Notes: generated by a model from the sequence alone, not told the origin. Shown: positions 26,191-36,062, counted from the first letter of the stretch. The stretch: DNA of 64,000 nucleotides from Brevundimonas sp. LM2 (GCF_002002865.1 NZ_CP019508.1:1208501-1272500), one strand, 5' to 3'. Numbers and translations: made by a program.

Positions 26191-26952
26191 ATGGTGACGA
26201 TCACGGCGGCCCCCTCTCCCAATTTCGATCAGCGGCGCGCCCCGCCGGATATGATCCTGCTGCACTACACCGGCATGCAGACAGCAGAGGCCGCCATCGC
26301 CCGGCTTCGCGACCCGGACGCGAAGGTTTCCGCCCACTACGTTGTCGACCAGGACGGTTCGATCCTCCGCCTTGTCGAGGAGGAGCGGCGCGCCTGGCAC
26401 GCCGGCCAGAGCTGGTGGAAGGGCGAGACCGACATCAACGCGGTCTCGATCGGCATCGAGATCGTCAATCCGGGCCACGAATTCGGTTATCGCCTGTTTC
26501 CCGATGCCCAGATCGAGGCCGTCATCGCCTTGATCGACGACGTGCGGACGCGCTGGGCCGTCGACGATGCCCGCATCCTCGGCCACTCCGACGTCGCCCC
26601 GACCCGCAAGCAAGATCCCGGCGAGCTGTTTCCCTGGAAGCGCCTGGCCGAACACCGGCAGGGTCTGTGGTTCGAGCCCGCACCCGAACGCATCGCCGCC
26701 CTCGGCCCACCGCTTGGAGTCGGCGACGAGGGGCTGGGCGTTCATGTGCTCCAGGCCGGTCTGCACCGGTTGGGCTACGAACCCTTGCCGGACGGCCGCT
26801 ATACCGACGAGACCCGCATCACGGTCGAGGCCTTCCAGCGCCACTGGCGGCCTTCGAGGGTGGACGGCATCGCCGACGGCGAAACCCGCGCGACCCTGAT
26901 GGGCGTGCTCCAACTGGCGACGGTGGAAAGCGTGACGGGCGTGCTGAACTAG
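26191..26952 (+). CDS. N-acetylmuramoyl-L-alanine amidase (AmpD/AmiD-like) with peptidoglycan-binding domain
   Basis: The 253-residue enzyme cleaves the bond between MurNAc and the stem peptide. The Amidase_2 domain has zinc-ligand histidines in ILLHYTG and LGHSDVAP, followed by the RKQDPG segment, and SAHYVV and GIEIVNPG near the active site. A PG_binding_1 domain occupies about residues 185-250 (GLGVHVLQAGLHRLGY). No signal peptide is visible, so it may act in the cytoplasm on recycled muropeptides like AmpD. Its stop overlaps the stop of the convergent toxin gene. Confidence 0.92.
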   Translation: MVTITAAPSPNFDQRRAPPDMILLHYTGMQTAEAAIARLRDPDAKVSAHYVVDQDGSILRLVEEERRAWHAGQSWWKGETDINAVSIGIEIVNPGHEFGYRLFPDAQIEAVIALIDDVRTRWAVDDARILGHSDVAPTRKQDPGELFPWKRLAEHRQGLWFEPAPERIAALGPPLGVGDEGLGVHVLQAGLHRLGYEPLPDGRYTDETRITVEAFQRHWRPSRVDGIADGETRATLMGVLQLATVESVTGVLN

Positions 26953-27245
26953 AGGGTCTCGCGATCCTGGAAGGGGCTCAGCACGCGCATGATCCGGATA
27001 ACGTTCTGGGCGTCGACGACGCGGTAGTAGATGCGGTGGCCTTCGACCGGCCGCTCGCGGACGGCGTCGTGATCACCTTCCGGCCATCGATCTGGATGGG
27101 TTTTAAGGTCTCGAACGGCCTTGACTATGGCGGCGTAGCGACGATGGGCGCGCGTCCCGCTTCCCGGCTGCATCAACCATCGCCGCACCGACGCAAGGTC
27201 AGCCCTTGCTTGCTCGGAGATGTCGAGACGATAGGCCAGGCTCAG
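26949..27245 (-). CDS. ParE/RelE-family toxin, probable CTG start
   Basis: The protein matches the RelE/ParE fold: YRLDISEQARADLASVRRWL at the N-terminus, then PDRWPEGDHDAV, EGHRIYYRVVDAQNVIRIMRVL at the C-terminus. The only standard start (GTG at 27188) would remove the first strand and helix that every family member has. The conserved frame continues upstream to CTG codons at 27239 and 27245, the latter overlapping the antitoxin stop. No ATG, GTG or TTG occurs in that frame before a stop at 27285-27287. A translationally coupled CTG start is the best explanation; a sequencing error or a decayed gene are alternatives. Confidence 0.7.
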   Translation of the reverse strand: MSLAYRLDISEQARADLASVRRWLMQPGSGTRAHRRYAAIVKAVRDLKTHPDRWPEGDHDAVRERPVEGHRIYYRVVDAQNVIRIMRVLSPFQDRETL

Positions 27246-27451
27246 TCGGCTTCTCGCGCCTCGGCCGCCTCGGCTTCGGCAATCTCATTCTCGAGCCAGC
27301 GCATCGCCTCGTCGCCCGAGATGTAACGGCCGGCCATAAAATCCTCATCAGCCTCGGTCAGCCGGGCGCTTTCCCAGGCGAGACGCCGTTCGCGCGCGCC
27401 TAAGGCCTCGTTCGCAAGCTGACCCGGAGTTTTCTGGACAACCGTGGACAT
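27242..27451 (-). CDS. Antitoxin-like protein paired with ParE/RelE toxin
   Basis: This 69-residue acidic protein lies directly upstream of the toxin gene and overlaps its probable start. It has a helical N-terminal part, then TEADEDFMAGRYISGDEAMRWL and an Ala/Glu-rich C-terminus. The second half resembles antitoxins that bind ParE or RelE toxins by an acidic helix. The exact family is not clear, so the call rests on position, size and charge. It is transcribed away from rnpB. Confidence 0.75.
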   Translation of the reverse strand: MSTVVQKTPGQLANEALGARERRLAWESARLTEADEDFMAGRYISGDEAMRWLENEIAEAEAAEAREAD

Positions 27452-27493
27452 GAAATCAGACTAGCACATGCTGGCTCCGTCCGCATCTCGCGG

Positions 27494-27522
27494 TTGACCC
27501 CCAGGCCGTCCGGGCGCATCAC
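27494..27522 (+). promoter_or_regulatory. Possible sigma-70-type promoter of rnpB
   Basis: TTGACC (27494-27499) and CATCAC (27517-27522) are separated by 17 bases. The -10 box lies seven bases before the first paired base of the RNase P RNA. The -35 match is good but the -10 match is weak, as is usual in GC-rich alphaproteobacteria. Confidence 0.4.
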
Positions 27523-27528
27523 CCCCTC

Positions 27529-27903
27529 GCCAGACGGCCGGGCGGTCGCGGCGGGGTTCGCCCTGTCGAGGAAAGTCCGGGCTCCACGGTGAAAAGGCGG
27601 CGGGTAACGCCCGCCCGGGGTGACCCGAGGGATAGCGCCACAGAAAGCAAACCTCCTGCGTCTCGACGCGGGTAAGGGTGAAAGGGTGGGGTAAGAGCCC
27701 ACCGCGTCGCTGGTAACAGGGACGGCATGGCAAGCCCCGCCTGGAGCAAGACCGAATAGGGACGTCGCGCGGTTTCGGCCGCAGGGTTCACCGCCCGAGG
27801 CGTCCGGGTAGGTCGCGAGAACCCTCCGGCGACGGGGGGTCCAGAGGAATGATCGTCACCGCACCTCGGTGCGGGACAGAACCCGGCTTACAGGCCGTCT
27901 GGC
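27529..27903 (+). ncRNA. rnpB: RNase P RNA (class A)
   Basis: RNase P RNA cleaves the 5' leader from tRNA precursors. The ends pair exactly: an 11-base P1 strand at 27529-27539 is the perfect complement of 27893-27903. The universally conserved core is present: GAGGAAAGTCCGGGCTCC at 27568-27585, CAGAAAGC near 27641, GAGCAAGACCGAATAGG in the middle, and TTACAGG before the 3' P1 strand. The 375-base length is normal for alphaproteobacterial class A. A small ORF seen across the region on the minus strand is a shadow of this RNA. The final mature ends may extend a few bases further. Confidence 0.95.
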
Positions 27904-28139
27904 ATTCTTCCCCTCAGGCGCGGCTACCGCACGCGCCGTGGCGCTGCCCGCTTGAGCCTCGGTGGCCGGCCCCGTTGGCGGGGTCATCTCACCTCCTGCG
28001 CCCGATTAACCCCTTGGACCAAAACGCGGCGCAAACTTCCCACAGGGTGTTAATACTTATCGTGTTCTGTGTATGTTCACGGTCTATGCAGTCTAACGCA
28101 TGCGTTTCGCGCCGATCATGGTTAAAGATACCTTCATCA

Positions 28140-28174
28140 TCCCATTGAGACCCATCCAATCCCATGCTATCCCG
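28140..28174 (-). promoter_or_regulatory. Putative MraZ operator (four TGGGN repeats)
   Basis: On the minus strand four repeats follow each other with exact 10-base periodicity: CGGGA, TGGGA, TGGGT, TGGGA, each separated by five bases. MraZ of E. coli is known to bind direct TGGGN repeats with five-base spacers upstream of its own gene. The array ends about 87 bases before the mraZ start. The rest of the 27904-28260 interval shows no gene; it has several AT-richer patches (28040-28075, 28120-28140) that could hold the dcw promoter. Confidence 0.8.
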
Positions 28175-28260
28175 TTCCTGCGATCAGGGGATTGGCGGCG
28201 TCGGCGTATTGGGCGCGGGAATGAGTGGGGAGCGGGCCGCAAGGGGCTCGGTAGGCAGGC

Positions 28261-28725
28261 GTGTTTCTCGGAACCAGTGAGAAGCAGCTGGACGGCAAGC
28301 GCCGTCTCCTGATCCCTCAGGAATTCCGCACGACCGACAACGGGGCCGAGCACGGCGTCTTCTGCTTCTTCTCGGTCGAGTCCGATTGCCTCGAGGCCGG
28401 CGGCGACAAGCTCATGGCCGAGTACGTCGCCATGATCGAGGCCCTGCCGTTCGGCGACGACTGGCGCACCGCGCTGGAAGAGACCGTCTACGGCGGGCAG
28501 AAACAGCTGGCCTACGACGGCGGCGGCCGCATCACCCTGCCGGAAAGCCTGTGCCAGGAAGCCGGACTCGGCGAGGACGTCGTCATCGTCGGTCTCGGGC
28601 CCCGGTTCCAGATCTGGGACCGCGCCCGCTGGAACGCCCGCAAGGACGAGCGTCGCGAACTGGCCCGCAAGGCCATGCGCGAGCGCGGCGACGTCCGTCG
28701 TCGGCCGCTGGGTGGCGACGCATGA
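28261..28725 (+). CDS. mraZ: Transcriptional regulator MraZ
   Basis: MraZ is a ring-forming, SpoVT/AbrB-like DNA-binding protein that represses the division and cell wall cluster it heads. The 154-residue protein begins [22 protein letters not shown], the normal family start, and has a second copy of the domain with [15 protein letters not shown]. The GTG at 28261 is chosen because the conserved sequence starts there. The stop overlaps the rsmH start (ATGA). The operator upstream suggests autoregulation. Confidence 0.93.
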   Translation: MFLGTSEKQLDGKRRLLIPQEFRTTDNGAEHGVFCFFSVESDCLEAGGDKLMAEYVAMIEALPFGDDWRTALEETVYGGQKQLAYDGGGRITLPESLCQEAGLGEDVVIVGLGPRFQIWDRARWNARKDERRELARKAMRERGDVRRRPLGGDA

Positions 28726-29684
28726 CCGCGCTCGCCCCGGCCCCCCATGCCCCGGTCCTGCTGGACGAGGTGATCGCCGCCCTGGCCCCGGCGCCCGGTT
28801 CGGTGATCATCGACGCCACCTTCGGGGCCGGCGGCTACACCCGCGCCATCCTGGCTGCGGGGGCCACGGTCATCGCCCTGGACCGGGACCCGACGGTCCG
28901 ACTCCATGCCGACGCTGTGGCCGACGACCATCCGGGCCGCTTCTCTCTGATACAGACCCCGTTCTCGGGCCTGGCCGAGGCGTTCGCTGACAGCGGCCAG
29001 CCCCGCCTCGACGGCGTCGTCTTCGACATCGGCGTGTCCTCGATGCAGCTGGATGAAGCGGAGCGCGGCTTCTCCTTCATGCGCGACGGACCGCTGGACA
29101 TGCGCATGTCGCGGGACGGCGACAGCGCCGCCGACATCGTCAACACCTGGGACCACGGCCCCCTGGCCCACATCCTGAAACAGTATGGCGACGAGCGGCA
29201 GTCGGGCCGGATCGCCACCGCCATCCTGCGCCGCCGGATCGAACAGCCGTTCACCCGCACCCTGGACCTCGCAGCCGTGGTCGAAAAGGCGCTCGGCGGC
29301 CGTCGGGGCGCTCCCACCCATCCCGCCACCCGCACCTTCCAGGCTCTGCGCATCGCCGTGAACGACGAACTGGGCGAACTGACCGCCGGGCTCGAGGCCG
29401 CCGAAGCCACCCTGGTCCCCGGCGGACGTCTGGTCGTCGTCACCTTCCATTCGCTGGAGGACCGGATCGTCAAGGCCTTCCTGACCGAGCGCAGCGGCAA
29501 CGCCCCCGGCGGCTCGCGCCACGCCCCCATGGCCGTCGAGACCCGCAAGCCCAGCTTCACCCTGCAATTCAAAGGCGCGCGCGAGGCGGGCGAGGCTGAG
29601 CTGGCCGTCAATCCGCGCGCCCGCTCGGCCAAGCTGCGCGCCGCCGTCCGCACCGCGGCCCCCGTCTGGGCGACCGCCGCATGA
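28722..29684 (+). CDS. rsmH: 16S rRNA m4C1402 methyltransferase RsmH
   Basis: RsmH (MraW) methylates N4 of C1402 in 16S rRNA. The 320-residue protein has HAPVLLDEV near its start, the SAM motif [33 protein letters not shown] and the C-terminal [12 protein letters not shown]. All are hallmarks of the family. The start overlaps the mraZ stop and the stop overlaps the ftsL start, so the first genes of the cluster are translationally linked. Confidence 0.96.
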   Translation: MTALAPAPHAPVLLDEVIAALAPAPGSVIIDATFGAGGYTRAILAAGATVIALDRDPTVRLHADAVADDHPGRFSLIQTPFSGLAEAFADSGQPRLDGVVFDIGVSSMQLDEAERGFSFMRDGPLDMRMSRDGDSAADIVNTWDHGPLAHILKQYGDERQSGRIATAILRRRIEQPFTRTLDLAAVVEKALGGRRGAPTHPATRTFQALRIAVNDELGELTAGLEAAEATLVPGGRLVVVTFHSLEDRIVKAFLTERSGNAPGGSRHAPMAVETRKPSFTLQFKGAREAGEAELAVNPRARSAKLRAAVRTAAPVWATAA

Positions 29685-30112
29685 CCCGCAATCCGCTTCA
29701 GGCCCTGTTCGACTGGAAGGTCCGCGGCATCCGCTGGATCGAGATCATCGGCGTCGGCATCGTCGCCGCCCTGGTCTTCTCCGTCTATGTCGCCAAGGCC
29801 GCCGCCGGCCGCGAGAGCGCCGAGATCGGCCGGCTCGAGCGCGACATCGCCGAGACCGGCCAGCGCGTCCGCCTGCTGCGCGCCGAGGCCGCCCGTCTGG
29901 AGCAGCCCGGCCGGCTGGAGGCGCTGTCGCGTGGGGCCGGTCTGGGTCCCGTCGACGCGACCCGCCAGGCCGAGGAGTCGGCTCTGGCCGGCCTGAAGCC
30001 CGCACCATTGCCCCCGGCGGCCCCCGTGCCGTCGCCGACCCGGATGGAGGCCGCCGCGCCGACCCCCAGGAGCGACGCACCGGCCGCGCCGACCGACGGA
30101 GCGCCGCTGTGA
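29681..30112 (+). CDS. ftsL: Cell division protein FtsL
   Basis: FtsL is a small bitopic division protein that works with FtsB and FtsQ to activate FtsW-FtsI. The 143-residue protein has a cytoplasmic head, one membrane segment (about residues 22-42) and a coiled-coil (about 44-80, [20 protein letters not shown]). A Pro/Ala-rich periplasmic tail follows. Sequence similarity in this family is low; the call rests on layout and on the position between rsmH and ftsI. ATGA and GTGA overlaps join it to both neighbours. Confidence 0.88.
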   Translation: MTRNPLQALFDWKVRGIRWIEIIGVGIVAALVFSVYVAKAAAGRESAEIGRLERDIAETGQRVRLLRAEAARLEQPGRLEALSRGAGLGPVDATRQAEESALAGLKPAPLPPAAPVPSPTRMEAAAPTPRSDAPAAPTDGAPL

Positions 30113-31857
30113 GCGTTCAGGATCACCGTCTCTACCGGCCCGCGCCGACGCCCGCGCGTCAGGCACGGCCGATCACCTCGACCGTCTCGCCCTGGCTGCG
30201 CTGGGCGTCCGAGGCGGTCTGGTTCGTCGAACACGCTTTCGAACGCGCCCATGCCGACGCTCGCCCGGAGGAGGACACCCGGGTCCGCATCTTCGTCCTC
30301 CAGCTGGTGTTCTCGGCCGTCTTCATCGCCCTCGCCATCGGGGCGACTCACGCGGCCGTCCTGGCGCCGCGCCACGCCGGGGGATCTGCGGCCATTGCAG
30401 GAGCGCTGCAGCGCGCCGACCTGACGGACCGGAACGGGGCGCTGCTGGCGACCAACATCGTCCACTACGGCCTCTACATCGATCCGACCGAGGTCTGGGA
30501 TCGCGACGCCGCCTTCACCCAGCTCCGCCGGGTCCTGCCGGAAGTCTCCGCCAAGAAGCTGCGCAAGGTCCTGAATGGCGATCGTCGCCTGATCGTGCAG
30601 CCCGGTCTCACTCCGGCCGAGCGCCAGGCGGTCCACGCCCTGGCCCTGGGCGGCATCTCGTTCGAGCCGGAGGATCGGCGCGTCTATCCGCTGAACACTT
30701 CGGCCGCCCATCTGATCGGCGTCGCGGATACGGGCGGGCAGGGCGTGTCCGGGGCCGAGCTGGCCTTCAACTCGGACATCCGCGCTGCGGGCCAGCAGGG
30801 GCAGGATTTCGCCCTGTCGATCGACCTGCGCGTCCAGGGCGTGCTGGAGAATGAACTGGGGGCCGTCGCCTCCGCCGCCGGGGCCAAGGGCGCTGTGGGC
30901 GTCGTCGCCGACGCCCGCACCGGCGAGATCCTCGGCATGGCCAGCTGGCCGACCTATGACGCCAACCGCAGGGGATCGGCGAGCGACAACCAGGCCCTGA
31001 ACCGCGTCACCTCGGGCCACTATGAGATGGGGTCGGTGTTCAAGACCTTCACCGTCGCCGCCGCGCTCGACACCGGCCAGGCCGACATGAACACCCTGCT
31101 GGATGCGTCCGAGGCCTATATGATCGGCAAGCGCCGGATCCGGGACTTCCACGCCACCAACAAGATCCTGTCGCTGGAAGAGGTCTATCTTCACTCCTCC
31201 AACATCGGCACCTCGCGTCTGGCGGTCGAGCTGGGGTCCGACGGGATGCGCGACTATTTCCAGCGCCTTGGCCTGCTGGACGCCGCCCCGTTCGAACTGA
31301 AGGAGAGCGCCCGCCCGCGCACGCCGCGCGACTGGAGCGACTCGACCCGGGCCTCCCTGTCGTTCGGCTACGGCATCATGATCACCCCGCTGCAGATGAC
31401 GGCGGCGACCGTGGCCCTCGTCAACGGCGGGATCTATCGGCCGCTGTCGCTGCGTCATGGCGGCACGGGCGAAGAGGGTCGCCGCGTCGTCCGGCCCGAG
31501 ACCTCGGCCGAGATGCGCCAGCTGATGCGGGCCAATGTCCTGCGCGGCTCCGGCGGCCAGGCGGACGCCCCCGGCCTGCGCGTGGGCGGCAAGACCGGAT
31601 CGGCGAACAAGCTGGTCAATGGCCGTTATGACGCGGGCCACGGCGTGGGCTCCTTCGCCGCCGTCTTCCCCGCCGACGGCCCGGACGACGTCCAACGCTA
31701 CGTCGTCTTCGTCCTGATCGACGAGCCCAGCCAGGGGTCGCGCCTGGGCGGGGCCATCGCCGCTCCGGTGGTCGGCCGCGTGGCCGACCGCATCGCCCCC
31801 TTCCTCGGCCTCGCGCGCCGCTTCGACCCGCCCCCCGTCGCGGCGGTGGTCCCGTGA
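30109..31857 (+). CDS. ftsI: Division-specific peptidoglycan transpeptidase FtsI (PBP3)
   Basis: FtsI crosslinks septal peptidoglycan. The 582-residue protein has an N-terminal cytoplasmic stretch of about 65 residues, a membrane anchor (about 66-86), a dimerisation domain, and a transpeptidase domain. The domain has active-site motifs SVFK (nucleophile Ser), SSN and KTGSANK. The cytoplasmic head is longer than in E. coli. The GTG start overlaps the ftsL stop, and the stop overlaps murE. Confidence 0.96.
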   Translation: MSVQDHRLYRPAPTPARQARPITSTVSPWLRWASEAVWFVEHAFERAHADARPEEDTRVRIFVLQLVFSAVFIALAIGATHAAVLAPRHAGGSAAIAGALQRADLTDRNGALLATNIVHYGLYIDPTEVWDRDAAFTQLRRVLPEVSAKKLRKVLNGDRRLIVQPGLTPAERQAVHALALGGISFEPEDRRVYPLNTSAAHLIGVADTGGQGVSGAELAFNSDIRAAGQQGQDFALSIDLRVQGVLENELGAVASAAGAKGAVGVVADARTGEILGMASWPTYDANRRGSASDNQALNRVTSGHYEMGSVFKTFTVAAALDTGQADMNTLLDASEAYMIGKRRIRDFHATNKILSLEEVYLHSSNIGTSRLAVELGSDGMRDYFQRLGLLDAAPFELKESARPRTPRDWSDSTRASLSFGYGIMITPLQMTAATVALVNGGIYRPLSLRHGGTGEEGRRVVRPETSAEMRQLMRANVLRGSGGQADAPGLRVGGKTGSANKLVNGRYDAGHGVGSFAAVFPADGPDDVQRYVVFVLIDEPSQGSRLGGAIAAPVVGRVADRIAPFLGLARRFDPPPVAAVVP

Positions 31858-33305
31858 GCGCGATCCACCTGTCCGAACTGCTGAAGCGCGACGTCGCCTC
31901 CGATCCGGTCATCACCGGGGTCACGTCCGACAGCCGCAAGGTCAAGGCCGGAACCCTGTTCGTCGCGCTGCCGGGCACCGCCGCCGACGGCCGCGCCTTC
32001 ATCCCCCAGGCCCTGTCCCAGGGGGCGGCGGCCGTCCTGGCCCCGCAGGACACCCCCGAGGGCGCCGCGCCCCTGCTGGTCCGGTCCGGCGACGTGCGCC
32101 GCGCCTATGCCCTGGCCGCGCGCGGCTTCTACGGCACCCAGCCCCGCACCTGCGTCGCCGTCACCGGGACCAACGGCAAGACCTCGGTCGCCGCCTTCTG
32201 TCGCCAGATTTGGGCCGGCCTGGGCCTCAAGTCCGCCAGCATGGGCACACTCGGCGTCGTCTCGCAGTCCGGCGTCGCCACCACGGCCCTGACCCCGCCC
32301 GGCCTGACCAGCCCCGACGCCGGCGACGCCGCCCGCCTGCTGGCCACCCTGGCCGAGGACGGCGTCACCCATCTGGCGCTCGAGGCCTCATCGCACGGCA
32401 TCGACCAGCGCCGGCTGGACGGGGTGTCGCTGAAGGCCGCCGCCTTCACCAACCTGACCCAGGACCATCTCGACTATCACGGCGACATGGCCGCCTACCG
32501 GTCCGCCAAGCTGCGCCTGTTCGAGACCCTGCTGCCGCGCGGCCGGACCGCCGTGCTGAACGCCGACTCCGACGCCTATTCGACCTTCGCCGCCGCCTCC
32601 ATCATGTCCGGACTCGGCATCATGGCCGTGGGGGAGCGCGGCCGCGATCTCGCCCTGGTCGGACGACGCGCCGTGCCCGAGGGGCAGCGTCTGATCCTGG
32701 ACATCCGCGGCGACGTCCACGAGATCCTGCTGCCGCTGGCCGGGGCCTTCCAGGCCTCCAACGCTCTCGTCGCCGCCGGCCTCTGCATCGCCGCCGGCGA
32801 GGACGCGACCCGCGTGGTCGCCGCCCTGGAGTCGATCACCGGTGCCGCCGGCCGGCTGCAGCGGATCAGCGGCGGGCGGGGTGAGGCCTATGTCGACTAT
32901 GCCCATACCCCCGACGGCCTCGAGACCGTGCTCAAGGCGCTGCGCCCCCACGCGACCGGCCGGCTGATCGTCGTCTTCGGGGCCGGCGGCGACCGGGACA
33001 AGGGCAAGCGGCCCCTGATGGGCGAGATCGCCGGCCGTCTGGCCGACATCGCCATCGTCACCGACGACAACCCCCGCTCCGAAGACGCAGCCGCTATTCG
33101 GGCCCAGGTCCGCGCGGGCTGCCCCTCGGCTCTGGAGATCGGCGACCGCCGCGCCGCCATCCGCGAGGCCACCGCCATGATGCGCGACGGAGATGTGGTC
33201 GTCGTCGCCGGAAAAGGGCATGAGCAGGGGCAGATCGTCGGGGGCACGACTCACCCCTTCGACGACGCCACTGAACTCGCTGAGGCCTTGCGCTTGGATG
33301 CCTGA
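31854..33305 (+). CDS. murE: UDP-MurNAc-L-Ala-D-Glu:meso-diaminopimelate ligase
   Basis: MurE adds meso-diaminopimelate to the peptidoglycan precursor using ATP. The 483-residue protein shows GVTSDSRKV, the ATP-binding loop VTGTNGKTS, a carbamylated-lysine region near the middle, and DNPRSED. The DNPR motif selects meso-diaminopimelate over lysine. The GTG start overlaps ftsI by four bases and the stop region overlaps the murF start by eight bases. Confidence 0.96.
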   Translation: MSAIHLSELLKRDVASDPVITGVTSDSRKVKAGTLFVALPGTAADGRAFIPQALSQGAAAVLAPQDTPEGAAPLLVRSGDVRRAYALAARGFYGTQPRTCVAVTGTNGKTSVAAFCRQIWAGLGLKSASMGTLGVVSQSGVATTALTPPGLTSPDAGDAARLLATLAEDGVTHLALEASSHGIDQRRLDGVSLKAAAFTNLTQDHLDYHGDMAAYRSAKLRLFETLLPRGRTAVLNADSDAYSTFAAASIMSGLGIMAVGERGRDLALVGRRAVPEGQRLILDIRGDVHEILLPLAGAFQASNALVAAGLCIAAGEDATRVVAALESITGAAGRLQRISGGRGEAYVDYAHTPDGLETVLKALRPHATGRLIVVFGAGGDRDKGKRPLMGEIAGRLADIAIVTDDNPRSEDAAAIRAQVRAGCPSALEIGDRRAAIREATAMMRDGDVVVVAGKGHEQGQIVGGTTHPFDDATELAEALRLDA

Positions 33306-34704
33306 ACCGACACCGCCGCTCTGGACGGCTCAAGAGATCGCCGTCGCGACGGGCGGACGGCTCGAGGGCGGTCATTTCACCGCCGACGGCCTGACCTACA
33401 ACAGTCGCGAGATCGCACCCGGCGACCTGTTCCTGGCCCTCAAGGGGGAGCGCGACGGTCACGATTTCGCCGCTGCGGCCTTCGCCGCCGGGGCCACGGG
33501 GGCCCTGGTCGAACGTCCGGTGGAGGGTGGCCCACACATCGTCGTGCCCGACACGCTAAAGGCGCTGGAAGCGCTTGGAGCCGCCGCGCGCGACCGGGCT
33601 CCCCACATCCGCCGGGGGGCCGTGACCGGCAGCGTCGGCAAGACCAGCGTCACCCAGGCGATCAAGGCCGGCCTCGACCTCGCCGGTCCGGCTCATGCCT
33701 CGATCAAGAGCTACAACAACCACATCGGCGTGCCCCTGACCCTGGCCCGCATGCACCCCTCGGTCGGGCGGGCGGTGTTCGAGATCGGCATGAACGCGCC
33801 GGGCGAGATCGGGCCGCTGGCGAAGATGGTCCAGCCCCACGCCGCCTGCGTCACCACCGTGGGCCCGGTCCATATCGAGGCGTTTGCCGACGGCGAGGCC
33901 GGGGTGGCCCGCGAGAAGGCCGCCATCTTCCAGGGCCTGGGCCCCGGGGGCCTGGCGGTGATCAACGGCGACAACCCGTGGGAAGGCCTGCTGCACCAGG
34001 CGGCGCTCCACGTCGGGGCCCGCGTCGCCACCTTCGGCTCGGAGCCCGCCCACGACGCCCGTCTGGTCGACTTCACGCCCTTCGAGGGCGGGGCCCGCGT
34101 TTCCGCCGAGATCTATGGCCGGTCGCACGTCTTCCCGCTGAGACAGTCCGGCTTCCACTGGGGCCTGAACAGTCTGGCCGTCATCCTGATGCTGGACGCC
34201 CTGGATGTGCCGGTCGAGACCGCGCTGCTGGCCCTGGCGCAGTTCGAGCCGCTGAAGGGGCGAGGGGAGACCCGCGCCGTCTCCATCCCGGGCGGAGCCT
34301 TCACCCTGATCGACGAGAGCTACAACGCCAATTCCCTGTCGATGACGGCGGGCTTCCGCTCCCTGGGTGCGAAGCCGGTCCAGCGGGGCGGGCGTCGCGT
34401 CGTCGTCCTGACCGACATGCTGGAGCTCGGCGACCAGTCCGTGACCCTGCACGCCGGCCTGGCCCCGGCGATCGAGGCAGCCGGCATCGACGTCGTCCAT
34501 GCCGCGGGCTCGCAGATGCGTCATCTCTATGAGGCCCTGAGCCCGGCGCGCCGGGGCATCTGGAGCGAGACCGCCGCCGATCTCGCCGACCACGCCGCGG
34601 AACTGGTCGGCCCCGACGACATCGTCATGGTCAAGGGGTCGAACGGGTCCAAGGCTTCGCTTGTGGCGGCAGCGCTTGCCCGGCTAGAGCGGGCGGAAGT
34701 CTAA
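33298..34704 (+). CDS. murF: UDP-MurNAc-tripeptide:D-Ala-D-Ala ligase
   Basis: MurF adds D-Ala-D-Ala to complete the UDP-MurNAc pentapeptide. The 468-residue protein has the substrate-binding DSR-like [13 protein letters not shown], the ATP-binding loop [12 protein letters not shown], and [11 protein letters not shown] and KGSNGSKAS in the C-terminal domain. The ATG at 33298 lies within the murE 3' end and starts the conserved sequence; a longer in-frame ORF upstream is only shadow. A 46-base gap leads to mraY. Confidence 0.95.
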   Translation: MPEPTPPLWTAQEIAVATGGRLEGGHFTADGLTYNSREIAPGDLFLALKGERDGHDFAAAAFAAGATGALVERPVEGGPHIVVPDTLKALEALGAAARDRAPHIRRGAVTGSVGKTSVTQAIKAGLDLAGPAHASIKSYNNHIGVPLTLARMHPSVGRAVFEIGMNAPGEIGPLAKMVQPHAACVTTVGPVHIEAFADGEAGVAREKAAIFQGLGPGGLAVINGDNPWEGLLHQAALHVGARVATFGSEPAHDARLVDFTPFEGGARVSAEIYGRSHVFPLRQSGFHWGLNSLAVILMLDALDVPVETALLALAQFEPLKGRGETRAVSIPGGAFTLIDESYNANSLSMTAGFRSLGAKPVQRGGRRVVVLTDMLELGDQSVTLHAGLAPAIEAAGIDVVHAAGSQMRHLYEALSPARRGIWSETAADLADHAAELVGPDDIVMVKGSNGSKASLVAAALARLERAEV

Positions 34705-34750
34705 TGGCGGCCGCGCCGCGCCGGGCCTGTCAGGGGCACAAGGGACGCTG

Positions 34751-35860
34751 ATGTTTTACCTGCTGTATCTGTACGCCGGCGACGCGGCGAAGGATTATCC
34801 GATGCTGAATCTGATCCAGTATCAGACGGTGCGCGTCGCCCTGGCCATGGCCACGGCCATGATCGTGGCGGTGATGATGGGCAGCCGCTTCATCGCCTAT
34901 ATGCGGGTCAAACAGGGCAAGGGTCAGCCGATCCGCGCCGACGGCCCCGTGTCGCATCTGTCCAAGGTCGGCACCCCGACCATGGGTGGGCTGATGATCC
35001 TGGCGGGCATCGCCGTGGCGGTGTTCCTGTGGGGCGACCTGACCAACCCCTATATCTGGATCGTCTCGGGCGTGACCGCCGCCTTCGCCGTGCTCGGCTT
35101 CGTCGACGACTATGCCAAGGTCACGAAACAGACCTCGGCCGGCCTGACCTCGAAACAGAAACTGATGGCCCAGGTCGTCGTCTCGGTCATCGCCGGCATC
35201 CTAGTGGTGCTGTGGACGACCCAGTCGCCCACCTCGCCGGGGCTGGAGACCTCGATCGCCTTCCCCTTCTTCAAAAACGTGCTGCTGAATATCGGCTGGT
35301 TCTACGTCGCCTTCGCTGCCTTCACGATCGTCGGCTTCTCGAACGCGGTGAACCTGACCGACGGCCTGGACGGCCTAGCCATCGTGCCGGTGATGATGTC
35401 GGCGGCGGCGTTCGGTATCATCAGCTACCTGGTCGGTAACTTCATCTTCTCGGACTATCTGGGCGTTCACCACGTGCCCGGCTCGGGCGAGCTGGCCATC
35501 TTCTGCGCCGCCATCATTGGCGGGGGCACGGGCTTCCTCTGGTATAACGCCCCCCCGGCCAAGATCTTCATGGGCGACACGGGATCCCTGGCCCTGGGCG
35601 GCGCGCTCGGCTCCATCGCCGTGGCCACCAAGCACGAGCTCGTCCTGGGCATCGTCGGCGGCCTGTTCGTCATCGAGGCCGCCTCGGTCATGATCCAGGT
35701 CGCCTATTTCAAGGCGACCCAGAAACGCATCTTCCTGATGGCTCCGATCCACCACCATTTCGAGAAGATGGGCTGGCCGGAATCGACCGTCGTGATCCGC
35801 TTCTGGATCGTCGCCGCCATGCTGGCCCTGGTCGGGCTGAGCACGCTGAAGCTGCGGTGA
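34751..35860 (+). CDS. mraY: Phospho-MurNAc-pentapeptide transferase MraY
   Basis: MraY transfers phospho-MurNAc-pentapeptide to undecaprenyl phosphate to make lipid I. The 369-residue protein has about ten membrane helices and the conserved cytoplasmic loops. These are [44 protein letters not shown] and the [11 protein letters not shown] loop. Start is at an ATG with AAGGGACG upstream. A 202-base interval with a large palindromic repeat separates it from murD. Confidence 0.97.
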   Translation: MFYLLYLYAGDAAKDYPMLNLIQYQTVRVALAMATAMIVAVMMGSRFIAYMRVKQGKGQPIRADGPVSHLSKVGTPTMGGLMILAGIAVAVFLWGDLTNPYIWIVSGVTAAFAVLGFVDDYAKVTKQTSAGLTSKQKLMAQVVVSVIAGILVVLWTTQSPTSPGLETSIAFPFFKNVLLNIGWFYVAFAAFTIVGFSNAVNLTDGLDGLAIVPVMMSAAAFGIISYLVGNFIFSDYLGVHHVPGSGELAIFCAAIIGGGTGFLWYNAPPAKIFMGDTGSLALGGALGSIAVATKHELVLGIVGGLFVIEAASVMIQVAYFKATQKRIFLMAPIHHHFEKMGWPESTVVIRFWIVAAMLALVGLSTLKLR

Positions 35861-35873
35861 GAGGGACCGGCCT

Positions 35874-36055
35874 CAGCCCTTCCCCCGCTTGCGGGGGAAA
35901 GCGGTCCGTCTTCGGCCGCAGGCCGAACAGGACCGATGGGGGGATTTTCCTTGCGACTGTAAGCCGGGTTGGGAAAGGCAAGACATCCCCCATCGGCCCT
36001 GGCTCGCTGCGCGAGCGCCGGGCCGCTTTCCCCCGCGAAGGGCGGGGGAAGGGCT
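35874..36055. repeat. Large palindromic element between mraY and murD
   Basis: The outer arms are complementary: 35874-35904 (CAGCCCTTCCCCC, GGGGGAAAGCGG) mirrors 36022-36055. An inner pair brings a CCGATGGGGG stretch near 35935 opposite CCCCCATCGG near 35990. The unit ends eight bases before the murD ATG, so the murD ribosome binding site (GGGGAAGGG) lies in its right arm. It should fold into a long stem in the transcript and may modulate expression of murD and downstream genes. Confidence 0.75.
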
Positions 36056-36062
36056 GTTCGTC

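Noticed and set aside
28140..28175. Short CCCAT repeats as a CRISPR array
   Set aside because: Units are five bases with five-base spacers, far too short; they fit an MraZ operator.
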